Virus record (IMG/VR): IMGVR_UViG_3300044633_000775
Span: 1-30,002 of that record
Direction: 5' to 3' (one strand)
DNA length: 30,002 nt
DNA from: a virus
Position 1 is the stretch's first letter, and each line of letters begins with the position of its first letter. The translations under genes were made by a program, and so were the position numbers. Below, one piece after another: positions 6,965 through 14,436 of this stretch. The notes under the pieces are model-generated. The model saw nothing but the letters and a program-made list of their open reading frames with translations. It did no database searches and was not told the DNA's origin.

Positions 6965-8713
6965 ATGACATGGCGAAAACACTTTTCACCGGTTGATGTT
7001 AACTATGAACATAATCGTTCTTCGAATACAACTCAAAATTCTAAAGCAGGTCCAGCTAGAACTAACTATTCTAGTTACCTACCTGACGTTTATACAGGTA
7101 GTCCTAACCGTGTAGAGCGTTATCAGCAATATGAAGTAATGGATAGTGATCCAGAAATTAATGCAGCACTAGATATTCTTGCTGAATTTTGTACACAAAA
7201 GCTAAAAGATGGTAAAAGTCCATTTACTGTTAGATGGAATAGCAAAGGTACTAACTCAGAAATACGAATTTTAGGCGAATACTTACAACAATGGAATAAA
7301 TTACAGCAATTTGATACCAAAATCTTCCGTATTGTTCGTAATGTATTCAAATACGGTGACGCTTTCTTTATTAGAGACCCAGAAACTCAAAAATGGAACT
7401 GGATTGATAACAGTAAAATAATTAAAATCATTGCAAATGAAAGCGATGGGAAGAAACCAGAACAATATATTATTAAAGACTTAGCCCCTAACTTTGAAAA
7501 CTTAGTTGTTACGCAGATTACACCTAACATTAATCCAAGACAAGCAGGCGGAGGTATGACATCCGGTGCAGGATATATGGGCGCACCTGGTGCTCAACGT
7601 GGGTCTTCTGGGCCGTTTCCTAGTTCAAGTAGCGGATCTAGATTTGGTTTAGCTGAAACCGAACACGCAATTAATGCTGAACACATTGTTCACTTATCAC
7701 TTTCTGAAGGTTTAGATAACAATTACCCATTTGGTAATAGTTTATTAGAGAATATTTTCAAAGTTTACAAACAAAAAGAGCTTTTAGAAGATGCTATTTT
7801 AATTTATCGTATACAACGAGCACCAGAAAGACGAGTATTTCATATTGACGTAGGTAATATGCCGAGTCATTTAGCCATGGCGTTTGTAGAAAGAGTTAAA
7901 AATGAGATTCATCAGCGTAGAATTCCAAGTCAAAGTGGTGGCGGACAGAATGTAATCGACAGTGCGTACAACCCTTTATCAATCAATGAAGACTATTTCT
8001 TTCCTCAAACTGCAGAAGGTCGTGGTTCTAAAGTCGAAACCCTACCAGGTGGCACTAATTTAGGCGAAATTGATGACTTAAAATTCTTTACAAACAAATT
8101 ATTCCGTGGTTTACGTATTCCGAGTAGTTACTTGCCAACAGGTGCAGACGATAGTCAAGCAAGTTTTAATGATGGACGTGTTGGTACAGCATATATTCAA
8201 GAGTTACGCTTTAACAAATACTGCGAACGATTACAAAGTTTAATTACAGAAGTGTTTACAGACGAATTTAAAATGTATATGTACTCAAGAGGAACAAATA
8301 TTGACTCTAATTTATTTGAATTATCATTTAATCCTCCTTTAAATTTTGCAAGCGCACGCCAAGCAGGATTAGATTCGGAAAGAATTAATACATTTAACAC
8401 TATTCAAACAGTTCCGTATATGAGTAAACGCTTTGCCCTTAAACGATTCTTAGGTTTAAACGAAGACGAAATAGCCGAAAACGAAAGATTATGGGGCGAA
8501 GAGCAAGGTAAAGGACAACCTACACATACAGATGCTGCTGGAGAACTTCGTAGCGCAGGTTTATCTGCCGCAGGGATGGAAGGCGATTTAGGAATGGCAG
8601 GAAATCTTTCTGCACCTGCCGATATGGGGATGGATTTAGATGCAAGTATGGGCGGTATGGGTTCAGGTATGCCGCCAGCAGCACCAATGGGCGGTGCTGC
8701 AGCCCCAATGTGA
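6965..8713 (+). CDS. 20: Portal vertex protein gp20
   Basis: The dodecameric portal nucleates prohead assembly and is the channel for DNA packaging and exit. Family signatures are clear: EVMDSDPEINAALDILAEF near residues 57-75, then EDAILIYRIQRAPERRVF (about 273-290), HIDVGNMP, and EDYFFPQTAEGRGSKVETLP followed by GGTNLGEIDDLKFF (about 342-375), all close to T4 gp20. The length of 582 aa is somewhat above T4 gp20 (524). There is a Gly/Ser-rich insertion at about 195-225 and a low-complexity Met/Gly/Pro/Ala tail at about 540-582 (MGGMGSGMPPAAPM). AAGGA lies eight bases before the ATG, 23 bases after the tape-measure stop. The stop codon overlaps the next ORF's GTG and an ATAAATA box. Confidence 0.97.
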   Translation: MTWRKHFSPVDVNYEHNRSSNTTQNSKAGPARTNYSSYLPDVYTGSPNRVERYQQYEVMDSDPEINAALDILAEFCTQKLKDGKSPFTVRWNSKGTNSEIRILGEYLQQWNKLQQFDTKIFRIVRNVFKYGDAFFIRDPETQKWNWIDNSKIIKIIANESDGKKPEQYIIKDLAPNFENLVVTQITPNINPRQAGGGMTSGAGYMGAPGAQRGSSGPFPSSSSGSRFGLAETEHAINAEHIVHLSLSEGLDNNYPFGNSLLENIFKVYKQKELLEDAILIYRIQRAPERRVFHIDVGNMPSHLAMAFVERVKNEIHQRRIPSQSGGGQNVIDSAYNPLSINEDYFFPQTAEGRGSKVETLPGGTNLGEIDDLKFFTNKLFRGLRIPSSYLPTGADDSQASFNDGRVGTAYIQELRFNKYCERLQSLITEVFTDEFKMYMYSRGTNIDSNLFELSFNPPLNFASARQAGLDSERINTFNTIQTVPYMSKRFALKRFLGLNEDEIAENERLWGEEQGKGQPTHTDAAGELRSAGLSAAGMEGDLGMAGNLSAPADMGMDLDASMGGMGSGMPPAAPMGGAAAPM

Positions 8714-8961
8714 TAAATAGATATATGATATTAAGAGAACTTTTTTATATTGATCCTAACACTCGGCATGTTGCAAGTGAGTTACGATATGATGCTGATA
8801 ACGATAATGGAAGTTTACATCGTTCAGATACTCGTAAAACTAGACTGTCACTTAGGCAAATTAACGAATTACGTAAGAGCAGTGAAGCTCATATTTTAGA
8901 ACAAGAAGTTGAATTACAATTTATTAACACAATGTATTCAACACCAGCACCTGCTGCATAA
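8710..8961 (+). CDS. Small conserved protein between portal and prohead core gene
   Basis: An 83-residue ORF from the GTG at 8710, which overlaps the portal stop as GTGA and suggests translational coupling. The ATG at 8725 (78 aa) is an alternative. Neither has a Shine-Dalgarno. The middle is basic (HRSDTRKTRLSLRQINELRK, about 40-60), followed by an acidic helix and an Ala/Pro-rich end (YSTPAPAA). Small ORFs with an 'RLxLRxxNxxRK' pattern occupy this slot in environmental T4-like phages as far as I recall; in T4 itself the slot holds the core proteins gp67 and gp68. A prohead-core or portal-associated role is inferred from position only. Confidence 0.75.
   Translation: MINRYMILRELFYIDPNTRHVASELRYDADNDNGSLHRSDTRKTRLSLRQINELRKSSEAHILEQEVELQFINTMYSTPAPAA
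8712..8719 (+). promoter_or_regulatory. Late promoter-like box GATAAATA over the portal stop codon
   Basis: The box shares its first two bases with the portal TGA stop (8711-8713). It sits five bases before the ATG at 8725, too close to give that start a leader, so it would serve the next gene or give a nearly leaderless message. Confidence 0.4.
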
Positions 8962-8964
8962 ATA
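8957..8964 (+). promoter_or_regulatory. Late promoter-like box CATAAATA over a stop codon
   Basis: The octamer contains the TAA stop (8959-8961) of the small ORF. It would serve the prohead core gene at 9078 with a leader of about 105 nt. It is an alternative to, or partner of, the box at 9028. Confidence 0.35.
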
Positions 8965-9004
8965 AATTTTAAAATATTAAAAAAAACACCGGTTTGACCC
9001 TGTT

Positions 9005-9033
9005 TTTACACTATTTTTAATAAGTAGTGTAAA
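9005..9033 (+). promoter_or_regulatory. 9-bp inverted repeat upstream of the prohead core gene
   Basis: TTTACACTA (9005-9013) pairs perfectly with TAGTGTAAA (9025-9033) around an 11-nt spacer. The right arm overlaps the TGTAAATA late box. There is no T-run after it, so it is not a standard terminator. An operator or an RNA hairpin is possible. Confidence 0.45.
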
Positions 9034-9035
9034 TA
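9028..9035 (+). promoter_or_regulatory. Candidate late promoter TGTAAATA
   Basis: A one-base variant of TATAAATA, 42 bases before the ATG at 9078, with AGGAGA between. It overlaps the right arm of the inverted repeat at 9005-9033. Confidence 0.45.
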
Positions 9036-9077
9036 TAAGACAGCCTTGTAGAAAACGAAACTATTCAGGAGATAAAC

Positions 9078-9944
9078 ATGACTGACCGTAAAAAATTTGA
9101 AGCCATGCTTGAGGCATTGATCAATGAAGATCATGAAGCAGCAAAAGACATATTTCACAATATTGTAGTAGCAAAATCTCGCGAAATTTATGAAAATTTA
9201 TTATCTGAAGAAGCCGAAGAAGAATTTGAAGAAGCGTTCGGCGACGATGATGAAGAAAGCGACGATGATGAAGAAGCCGATAACTTTGGTGCAGACGACG
9301 AAGAAAGCGATGACGAATTTGGCAGCGATGACGAAGAAGGCGATGACGAATTTGGTGCAGACGACGAAGAAAGCGATGACGACATCGGTGGCGATGACGA
9401 ATTTGGCGGAGACGAGTTTGGCGACGAAGAAAGCGACAGCGAACTAGAAGACCGCGTTCTTGATTTAGAAGATGCATTAGACGAATTAAAATCAGAATTT
9501 GAACAACTTTTAGCTGGTGAAGAAAACGAACCAGAACACAAAGACATGTTCGGTGATGACGAATTAGGCGGCGACCTAGGCGGATTTGACGACGAAGAAG
9601 GCGAAGAAGAAAACGAATTCCAAAGTATGTTTGAATACGTAAACAAAGTTGCATTACCTAAACACGGTGACAACGGTGTTAATAACAAAAGTATTTTTAA
9701 CAAACCTAAATACAATGACATGGGTGGTGTAGCTCCTAAATTTGGTAAAACTGCATCAGGCGAAGGTACAAAAGGCGGATTGTTAAACCCATCTACATCT
9801 AAAATGGATGGCGGAAACCAAAACGTTCCTGGAAATACAAAAGCACCTAAGTTGAAACCAGTTCCAAAAGGTCACGGCGCAGAGAAAAAATCTTCAGGTG
9901 ACAATGGTATTAACAAAAGAAGTTTAATCCCAGGCAGAAAGTAA
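9078..9944 (+). CDS. Acidic prohead core protein (gp67/gp68-like)
   Basis: Core proteins of this kind fill the prohead with the gp22 scaffold and are degraded by gp21. The identification rests on position between portal and protease and on the N-terminal helix ALINEDHEAAKDIFHNIVVA with SREIYENLLSEE, a pattern I associate with core proteins of environmental T4-like phages. Residues 44-120 are almost entirely Asp, Glu, Gly and Phe and include three 11-residue repeats at 71-103. Residues 121-147 form a coiled coil (ELEDRVLDLEDALDELKSEF). From about 190 the chain turns basic and Gly/Asn/Lys-rich, ending in RSLIPGRK. LLSE|E at residue 44 fits an L-x-E cleavage site. AGGAG lies six bases before the ATG. 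T4 gp67 has 80 aa, so this is a much longer relative or analogue. Confidence 0.8.
   Translation: MTDRKKFEAMLEALINEDHEAAKDIFHNIVVAKSREIYENLLSEEAEEEFEEAFGDDDEESDDDEEADNFGADDEESDDEFGSDDEEGDDEFGADDEESDDDIGGDDEFGGDEFGDEESDSELEDRVLDLEDALDELKSEFEQLLAGEENEPEHKDMFGDDELGGDLGGFDDEEGEEENEFQSMFEYVNKVALPKHGDNGVNNKSIFNKPKYNDMGGVAPKFGKTASGEGTKGGLLNPSTSKMDGGNQNVPGNTKAPKLKPVPKGHGAEKKSSGDNGINKRSLIPGRK
9288..9386 (+). repeat. 33-bp acidic tandem repeat, three units
   Basis: Units at 9288, 9321 and 9354 encode GADDEESDDEF, GSDDEEGDDEF and GADDEESDDDI. Degraded shorter units (GGDDEF, GGDEF) follow. The repeats build the acidic region of the prohead core protein. Confidence 0.85.
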
Positions 9945-9947
9945 TTT

Positions 9948-10574
9948 ATGTTACATCTCCGAGAAAACCTTAGCTTCAACGAAGCACAAATGATCGTTGA
10001 ATCTGACGAGCGGGACGGTAAAAGTTTGTATATGAGTGGTATCTGTATACAAGGTGGCATTCGTAATGCTAACCAACGTGTCTATCCTGTAAGTGAGATT
10101 AGCAAGGCTGTTAAAACCCTTAACGATCAGATTCAAAATGGTTATTCTGTGCTTGGAGAAGTAGATCATCCAGATGATCTAAAAATAAATTTAGACCGAG
10201 TATCACATATGATAACTAACATGTGGATGGAAGGACCAAACGGGTATGGTAAACTTAAAATTTTACCTACTCCAATGGGACAACTTATACGCACTATGTT
10301 AGAGAGCGGAGTGAAACTAGGCGTAAGTTCACGCGGATCTGGTAACGTTAGCGATAGCGGATCCGGTGAAGTGTCAGATTTTGAGATTATCACAGTAGAC
10401 ATGGTAGCTCAACCAAGCGCACCGGGAGCATATCCTACACCAATCTATGAACACCTTATGAATTCAAAAGGTGGTCTTAGTTCAATCCGTTTAGCGGAAG
10501 AGGTACGGGGTGATGCAAAGGCGCAAAAATACCTCAAAGAAAGTTTATTAAATATAATAAACGGACTCCAATAG
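9948..10574 (+). CDS. 21: Prohead core protease gp21
   Basis: gp21 is the serine protease (peptidase family S77) that cuts scaffold, core and capsid proteins after L-x-E or I-x-E during head maturation. The 208-residue length matches T4 gp21 (212). The catalytic His lies in GEVDHPDD (H74) and the nucleophile in GVSSRGSG (S127 or S128), followed by the family-typical DFEIITVDMVAQPSAPGA. The N-terminal half holds the GICIQGGIRNANQRVYP segment shared with cyanophage gp21 proteins. It begins three bases after the core-protein stop with only a weak purine stretch (AGAAAG), so coupling to the upstream gene is likely. An internal ATG at codon 15 is a less likely alternative start. A gp22 gene follows after 15 bases. 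Confidence 0.95.
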   Translation: MLHLRENLSFNEAQMIVESDERDGKSLYMSGICIQGGIRNANQRVYPVSEISKAVKTLNDQIQNGYSVLGEVDHPDDLKINLDRVSHMITNMWMEGPNGYGKLKILPTPMGQLIRTMLESGVKLGVSSRGSGNVSDSGSGEVSDFEIITVDMVAQPSAPGAYPTPIYEHLMNSKGGLSSIRLAEEVRGDAKAQKYLKESLLNIINGLQ

Positions 10575-10589
10575 AAAGGAGAATCACAT

Positions 10590-11684
10590 ATGTTGGATGC
10601 ATTAAAAACGTTATTTGAAAACAATGTGGTTTCGGCAGAAATCAAAGAGTCTATTGAGCAAGCATGGGAACAACGTATCGTTGAAAACCGTGAGGTAGTA
10701 GCTCAACAACTCCGCGAAGAGTTTGCACAGAAATATGAACATGATAAGAACACAATGGTTGAAGCAGTTGATCGTATGATCTCTGAACAACTATCAAGTG
10801 AACTTAACGAGTTTGTTTCTGATCGCAAACAGCTAGCAGAAATGAAAGTTAAATTTGCTAGAAAAATGACCGAAAGTGCAACAGTTATGAATAAATTCGT
10901 AACACGCCAATTGGCTTCTGAAGTTAAAGAACTCCACGAAGATCAAATGTCAATGGCTAATAAATTTAGCACATTAGAACATTTTGTTGTTGAAGCTTTA
11001 GCTCAAGAGATTACAGAATTTTATAAAGACAAACAGGATTTAGCCGAATCAAAAGTTCGTCTAATTCGTGAAGGTCGTCAAGAAATCAAACGAGTAAAAC
11101 AAGAATTTGTAAAACGCGCAGCTACAATGGTTGAAAGTGTTGTAGGTCAAACCTTAAACGCTGAAATTACTTCATTAAAAGAAGACATTGAGTCAGCTCG
11201 TCGTACAGACTTTGGTCGTAAGCTATTCGAAGCGTTTGCTGCTGAATACCAATCAAGTTACTTGAATGAGAAATCCGAAACTGCAAAATTACTCAAAGTC
11301 ATAGACATGAAAGATTTAGCCATCAATGAAGCTGCACATGCAGTTATCAAAGCTGAAAAAATATTAGAAAGTAAACAAGCAGAGATTCGTGCGCTGAAAG
11401 AGTCGCAAGAAAGAAAAGCAATCATGAGCGAATTGTTAGCTCCGCTAAGTGCAGAACAACGTTCTATCATGGGTGAATTGATGACGAGTGTAAAAACTTC
11501 AAAACTTAACGAAAGTTTTGAAAGATATTTACCAGCAGTAATGTCTGGTAAAGCAGCACCACAAAAAAGACAAGCTCTTGTAGAAGCTAAAGAAATAACC
11601 GGAAATAAACAAATTTCCAACACCACCCGTAGCAGCGAAGATGAATCGAATATCATCGATATCCGCCGCCTCGCTGGACTATAA
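10590..11684 (+). CDS. 22: Prohead scaffold (core) protein gp22
   Basis: gp22 is the main internal scaffold on which gp23 assembles; gp21 later degrades it. The protein is almost wholly charged alpha helix with repeated coiled-coil blocks (two similar stretches near 85-140 and 140-190, with QLAEMKVKFARKM and DLAESKVRLIREG). It ends with IDIRRLAGL, the basic/hydrophobic tail typical of T4-like gp22. At 364 aa it is longer than T4 gp22 (269). Candidate gp21 sites of the L-x-E type include KLFE|AF, KLNE|SF and ALVE|AK. AAAGGAG lies eight bases before the ATG. It sits between gp21 and gp23 as in T4. Confidence 0.93.
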   Translation: MLDALKTLFENNVVSAEIKESIEQAWEQRIVENREVVAQQLREEFAQKYEHDKNTMVEAVDRMISEQLSSELNEFVSDRKQLAEMKVKFARKMTESATVMNKFVTRQLASEVKELHEDQMSMANKFSTLEHFVVEALAQEITEFYKDKQDLAESKVRLIREGRQEIKRVKQEFVKRAATMVESVVGQTLNAEITSLKEDIESARRTDFGRKLFEAFAAEYQSSYLNEKSETAKLLKVIDMKDLAINEAAHAVIKAEKILESKQAEIRALKESQERKAIMSELLAPLSAEQRSIMGELMTSVKTSKLNESFERYLPAVMSGKAAPQKRQALVEAKEITGNKQISNTTRSSEDESNIIDIRRLAGL

Positions 11685-11702
11685 AAATTTAGGAGAATTT
11701 AA

Positions 11703-12878
11703 ATGTCAGAACTACTTAATGGCCGTTGGGCAGAAACAAAACAAGCACTTTTAGAAGGCTTGACAGGTACAAAAAAATCAGTAATGGGCGTAACACTTGA
11801 AAATACACGTAAGTATTTGATGGAATCTCCTACTGCTGGTGCTACATCTGCTGGCAACGTTGCAACTTTAAACCGCGTGATTTTACCAGTAATCCGTCGT
11901 GTTATGCCAACCGTTATTGCTAACGAATTAGTTGGTGTACAACCAATGACTGGTCCAGTTGGACAAATTCATACATTGCGTGTTCGTTATGCTGATAGTT
12001 CAAACAGCACAGTAGCTGGTGAAGAAGCATTAAGTCCATTCAAAATTGCAGAAAGCTATTCAGGTAATGACGTAGCTTTAACAGGAGCTGCTAAAGCTGC
12101 TTCAACTGCAACTTTAGAAGGACAAGCAGGCAAAAAAATGAGCATTCAAATCTTGAAACAAACAGTTGAAGCTAAAACACGTAAGTTGTCAGCTCGCTGG
12201 ACATTTGAATCTGCTCAAGACGCTCAAGCACAACAAGGTATTGACGTTGAAGCAGAAATTATGGCTGCTTTAGCTCAAGAAATCACTGCTGAGATCGATC
12301 AAGAAATTATCGCTTCATTGTTAACATTAGCTGGTTCAGATGTTGAAACATACAACCAAGCTGCAGTATCAGGTACAGCTACTTTCGTAGGTGACGAACA
12401 CGCTGCTTTAGCTGTTCAAATCAACCGTGTAAGCAACTTGATTGCACAACGTACACGTCGTGGTGCTGGTAACTATGCTGTTGTATCTCCATTTGCATTA
12501 ACAATTTTGCAATCAGCTACAACTTCAGCATTTGCTCGTACAACTGAAGGTACTTTCGAAGCTCCTACTAACACAAAATTTGTTGGTACATTAAACAATT
12601 CATTGAAAGTTTATGTTAATAGCTATGCTACTGACAACACTTCAATCTTAATTGGTTACAAAGGTGGTTCAGAATCAGACGCTCCTGCGTTTTACTGCCC
12701 ATACATTCCGTTGATGTCGTCAGGTGTTGTACTTGATCCATCTACATTTGAACCAGTTGTATCGTTTATGACACGTTATGGTTATGTTGAATTATCAAAT
12801 ACTGCATCATCTTTAGGTAATGCAGCTGACTACTTAGGTCGTGTTGGTATCACATACGCAAACGTTAAATTTAGCTAA
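11703..12878 (+). CDS. 23: Major capsid protein gp23
   Basis: gp23 forms the hexamers of the head. Family matches include LNRVILPVIRRVMPTVIANE with LVGVQPMTGPVGQ (about 55-90), RYADSSNST, KTRKLSARWTFESAQD (about 158-175), AEIMAALAQEITAEIDQEI and the C-terminal TRYGYVELSN. Only 391 residues are present against 521 in T4, so most of the T4 insertion is absent or reduced, as in distant environmental gp23 lineages. YLME|SPTAG at residue 41 fits the gp21 consensus L-x-E and would remove the N-terminal targeting peptide, leaving about 350 residues. AGGAG lies six bases before the ATG, 18 bases after gp22. A GC-rich terminator follows. No gp24-like vertex gene is seen in this window. Confidence 0.97.
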   Translation: MSELLNGRWAETKQALLEGLTGTKKSVMGVTLENTRKYLMESPTAGATSAGNVATLNRVILPVIRRVMPTVIANELVGVQPMTGPVGQIHTLRVRYADSSNSTVAGEEALSPFKIAESYSGNDVALTGAAKAASTATLEGQAGKKMSIQILKQTVEAKTRKLSARWTFESAQDAQAQQGIDVEAEIMAALAQEITAEIDQEIIASLLTLAGSDVETYNQAAVSGTATFVGDEHAALAVQINRVSNLIAQRTRRGAGNYAVVSPFALTILQSATTSAFARTTEGTFEAPTNTKFVGTLNNSLKVYVNSYATDNTSILIGYKGGSESDAPAFYCPYIPLMSSGVVLDPSTFEPVVSFMTRYGYVELSNTASSLGNAADYLGRVGITYANVKFS

Positions 12879-12903
12879 GATTTTCTTAACTTTATTTTAT
12901 ACT

Positions 12904-12928
12904 AAAGGGCTCTTAGGAGCCCTTTTTT
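12904..12928 (+). terminator. Rho-independent terminator after gp23
   Basis: AAAGGGCTC (12904-12912) pairs with GAGCCCTTT (12917-12925) around TTAG, and the T-run reaches 12928. The stem core is six pairs with five G-C pairs, followed by six T residues: a textbook terminator that ends the head transcript. Confidence 0.92.
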
Positions 12929-12929
12929 A

Positions 12930-12958
12930 TTGACTTACAACAAAATACATGCTATACT
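12930..12958 (+). promoter_or_regulatory. Sigma70-type promoter of the homing endonuclease
   Basis: TTGACT (12930-12935) and TATACT (12953-12958) are separated by exactly 17 bp; each differs from consensus by one base. The expected start, about seven bases on, falls at or next to the ATG at 12965, so the message would have little or no leader. No ATAAATA late box is present here, so this cassette would be read by the host holoenzyme. Confidence 0.75.
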
Positions 12959-12964
12959 GTTAAT

Positions 12965-14401
12965 ATGAAAACACAAATACTTCAAATAATTTTAGAAAAC
13001 CCAACATCATATCCTTCTATTTTTAAAAAAAATTTAGAAATGTTAAATTGGATCTATAAAAATTCACTTGTAACTTCAAACTCATTAAGCGAACATGCAT
13101 ATAGTGCAATATATCAACAAAATGGTGTCTGTAAATACGGTAATAATCAAAAGTTCAAACGATTTAATAGAGGATTTTACGGATGCGGTCCAGCATCATC
13201 GTGTACTTGTACCCGTGAAAACATTTGTAGTAGCGTAAAAAAAACAAAAGAACAAGTTTCTACTACATTACAATCTGAGATAAACAAAAAACGATCTAAC
13301 ACAATGATTAACAAATACGGAGTTGAATTTAATTCTCAACGTAATGATGTAAAACCTATGTTGTCTAAACCTAAAATTTCAGAATATTCACATGCTTGTT
13401 TAACAGATTATAATTGGTTAGATAATGAATATAACATTAATAAACGCAGCGCAGTTGATATTGCAGATGAGTTAGATGTATATTATTCAACAGTAATTGA
13501 ATATTGTAAAAAACATAATTTTACTATACGGTCAAACAGTAACTATTCTCTTATTGAAAAACAAATTGAATCTTATATTAACACATTACATGTTAAATCT
13601 ATTCCGCATGATAGAACTATTTTAGATGGTAAAGAGATTGATATTTTAATTCCATCACATAATTTAGGAATAGAGATTAACGGATTATATTGGCATTCGT
13701 TTAATCCAATGTCTACCCAAATTGAATATAAAAATCGCCATATGGACAAAACTAATCTTGCAAATTCAAAAGGAATTAATTTAATTCATATTAGTGATTG
13801 GGAATGGAATAATAAACAATCTATTATTAAATCAATATTAAGATCAAAGCTACAGTTAACTACTAAACTTTATGCTAGAAAATGCAAAATTATTGAGTTA
13901 GATACTATTCAAGCTAAAGATTTTTTTAATACTAACCATTTACACGGATTTGCTCCTGCAAAATATTATTATGGATTATTGTATAATAACCAACTTCAAA
14001 TGGCAATTTCAATTGGAAGAGATCGATTTTCAAAAATATCAGAATCATACGAATTAATAAGAATGGCTACTATACTTAATGTAACTGTAGTTGGTGGCGC
14101 AAGTAAATTAATTTCGTACGCAAAACGTCAAATTAATAATGCAACTATTGTTTCGTATTGTGATAGGAATAAATCAAATGGTACTGGGTATACTTCAATT
14201 GGGTTCTATTTAGAAAGAACTACCGGACCTGGTTTTTGCTGGACTGACGGAAATACTATTATATCTAGATATAAATGTCAAAAACAGAATTTAAAAAAAT
14301 GGTTACCTAATTATAATAATATGTTATCTCAAACTGAAAACATGTTTGCAAACAAATACCGACGACTATGGGATTGTGGCAATTATGTTTTTAAAATTTA
14401 A
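12965..14401 (+). CDS. Free-standing homing endonuclease-like protein (Vsr/EDxHD, PD-(D/E)XK fold)
   Basis: The nuclease core at about 220-290 reads GKEIDILIPSHNLGIEINGL then YWHS, followed by NRHMDK and GINLIHISDWEW. This is the E-x-D...E...H...K pattern of Vsr-like (EDxHD) homing endonucleases; likely residues are E224, D226, E238, H244 and K262. A cysteine cluster at residues 56-88 (C56, C74, C80, C82, C88) may bind zinc. KYGVEFNSQ (118-125) matches a motif often found in phage-borne endonucleases. A helix-turn-helix lies at about 163-185 (AVDIADELDVYYSTVIEYC). The C-terminal 300-478 resembles the GNAT-like domain attached to some of these enzymes. There is no Shine-Dalgarno; the gene has its own promoter and terminator between two late units. 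Such enzymes cut homologous phages lacking the insert and spread by repair. Target and activity are unknown. Confidence 0.85.
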   Translation: MKTQILQIILENPTSYPSIFKKNLEMLNWIYKNSLVTSNSLSEHAYSAIYQQNGVCKYGNNQKFKRFNRGFYGCGPASSCTCTRENICSSVKKTKEQVSTTLQSEINKKRSNTMINKYGVEFNSQRNDVKPMLSKPKISEYSHACLTDYNWLDNEYNINKRSAVDIADELDVYYSTVIEYCKKHNFTIRSNSNYSLIEKQIESYINTLHVKSIPHDRTILDGKEIDILIPSHNLGIEINGLYWHSFNPMSTQIEYKNRHMDKTNLANSKGINLIHISDWEWNNKQSIIKSILRSKLQLTTKLYARKCKIIELDTIQAKDFFNTNHLHGFAPAKYYYGLLYNNQLQMAISIGRDRFSKISESYELIRMATILNVTVVGGASKLISYAKRQINNATIVSYCDRNKSNGTGYTSIGFYLERTTGPGFCWTDGNTIISRYKCQKQNLKKWLPNYNNMLSQTENMFANKYRRLWDCGNYVFKI

Positions 14402-14422
14402 GGCGCAATTGCGCCTTTTTTT
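14400..14422 (+). terminator. Rho-independent terminator after the homing endonuclease
   Basis: GGCGC/GCGCC pair around AATT (14402-14415) and run into seven T residues. The stem overlaps the stop codon region of the endonuclease gene. Confidence 0.92.
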
Positions 14423-14424
14423 AT

Positions 14425-14432
14425 GATAAATA
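14425..14432 (+). promoter_or_regulatory. Late promoter GATAAATA just upstream of the ATG at 14437
   Basis: It follows directly on the terminator, as expected for the start of a new late unit. Only four bases separate the box from the ATG, so the transcript start would fall at or near the start codon. Confidence 0.55.
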
Positions 14433-14436
14433 CATT

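Noticed and set aside
9121-9721. Two 177-codon minus-strand ORFs
   Set aside because: They are antisense to the acidic repeats: GAA/GAC codons read backwards give Arg/Leu- or Ser-rich nonsense, with no ribosome site.
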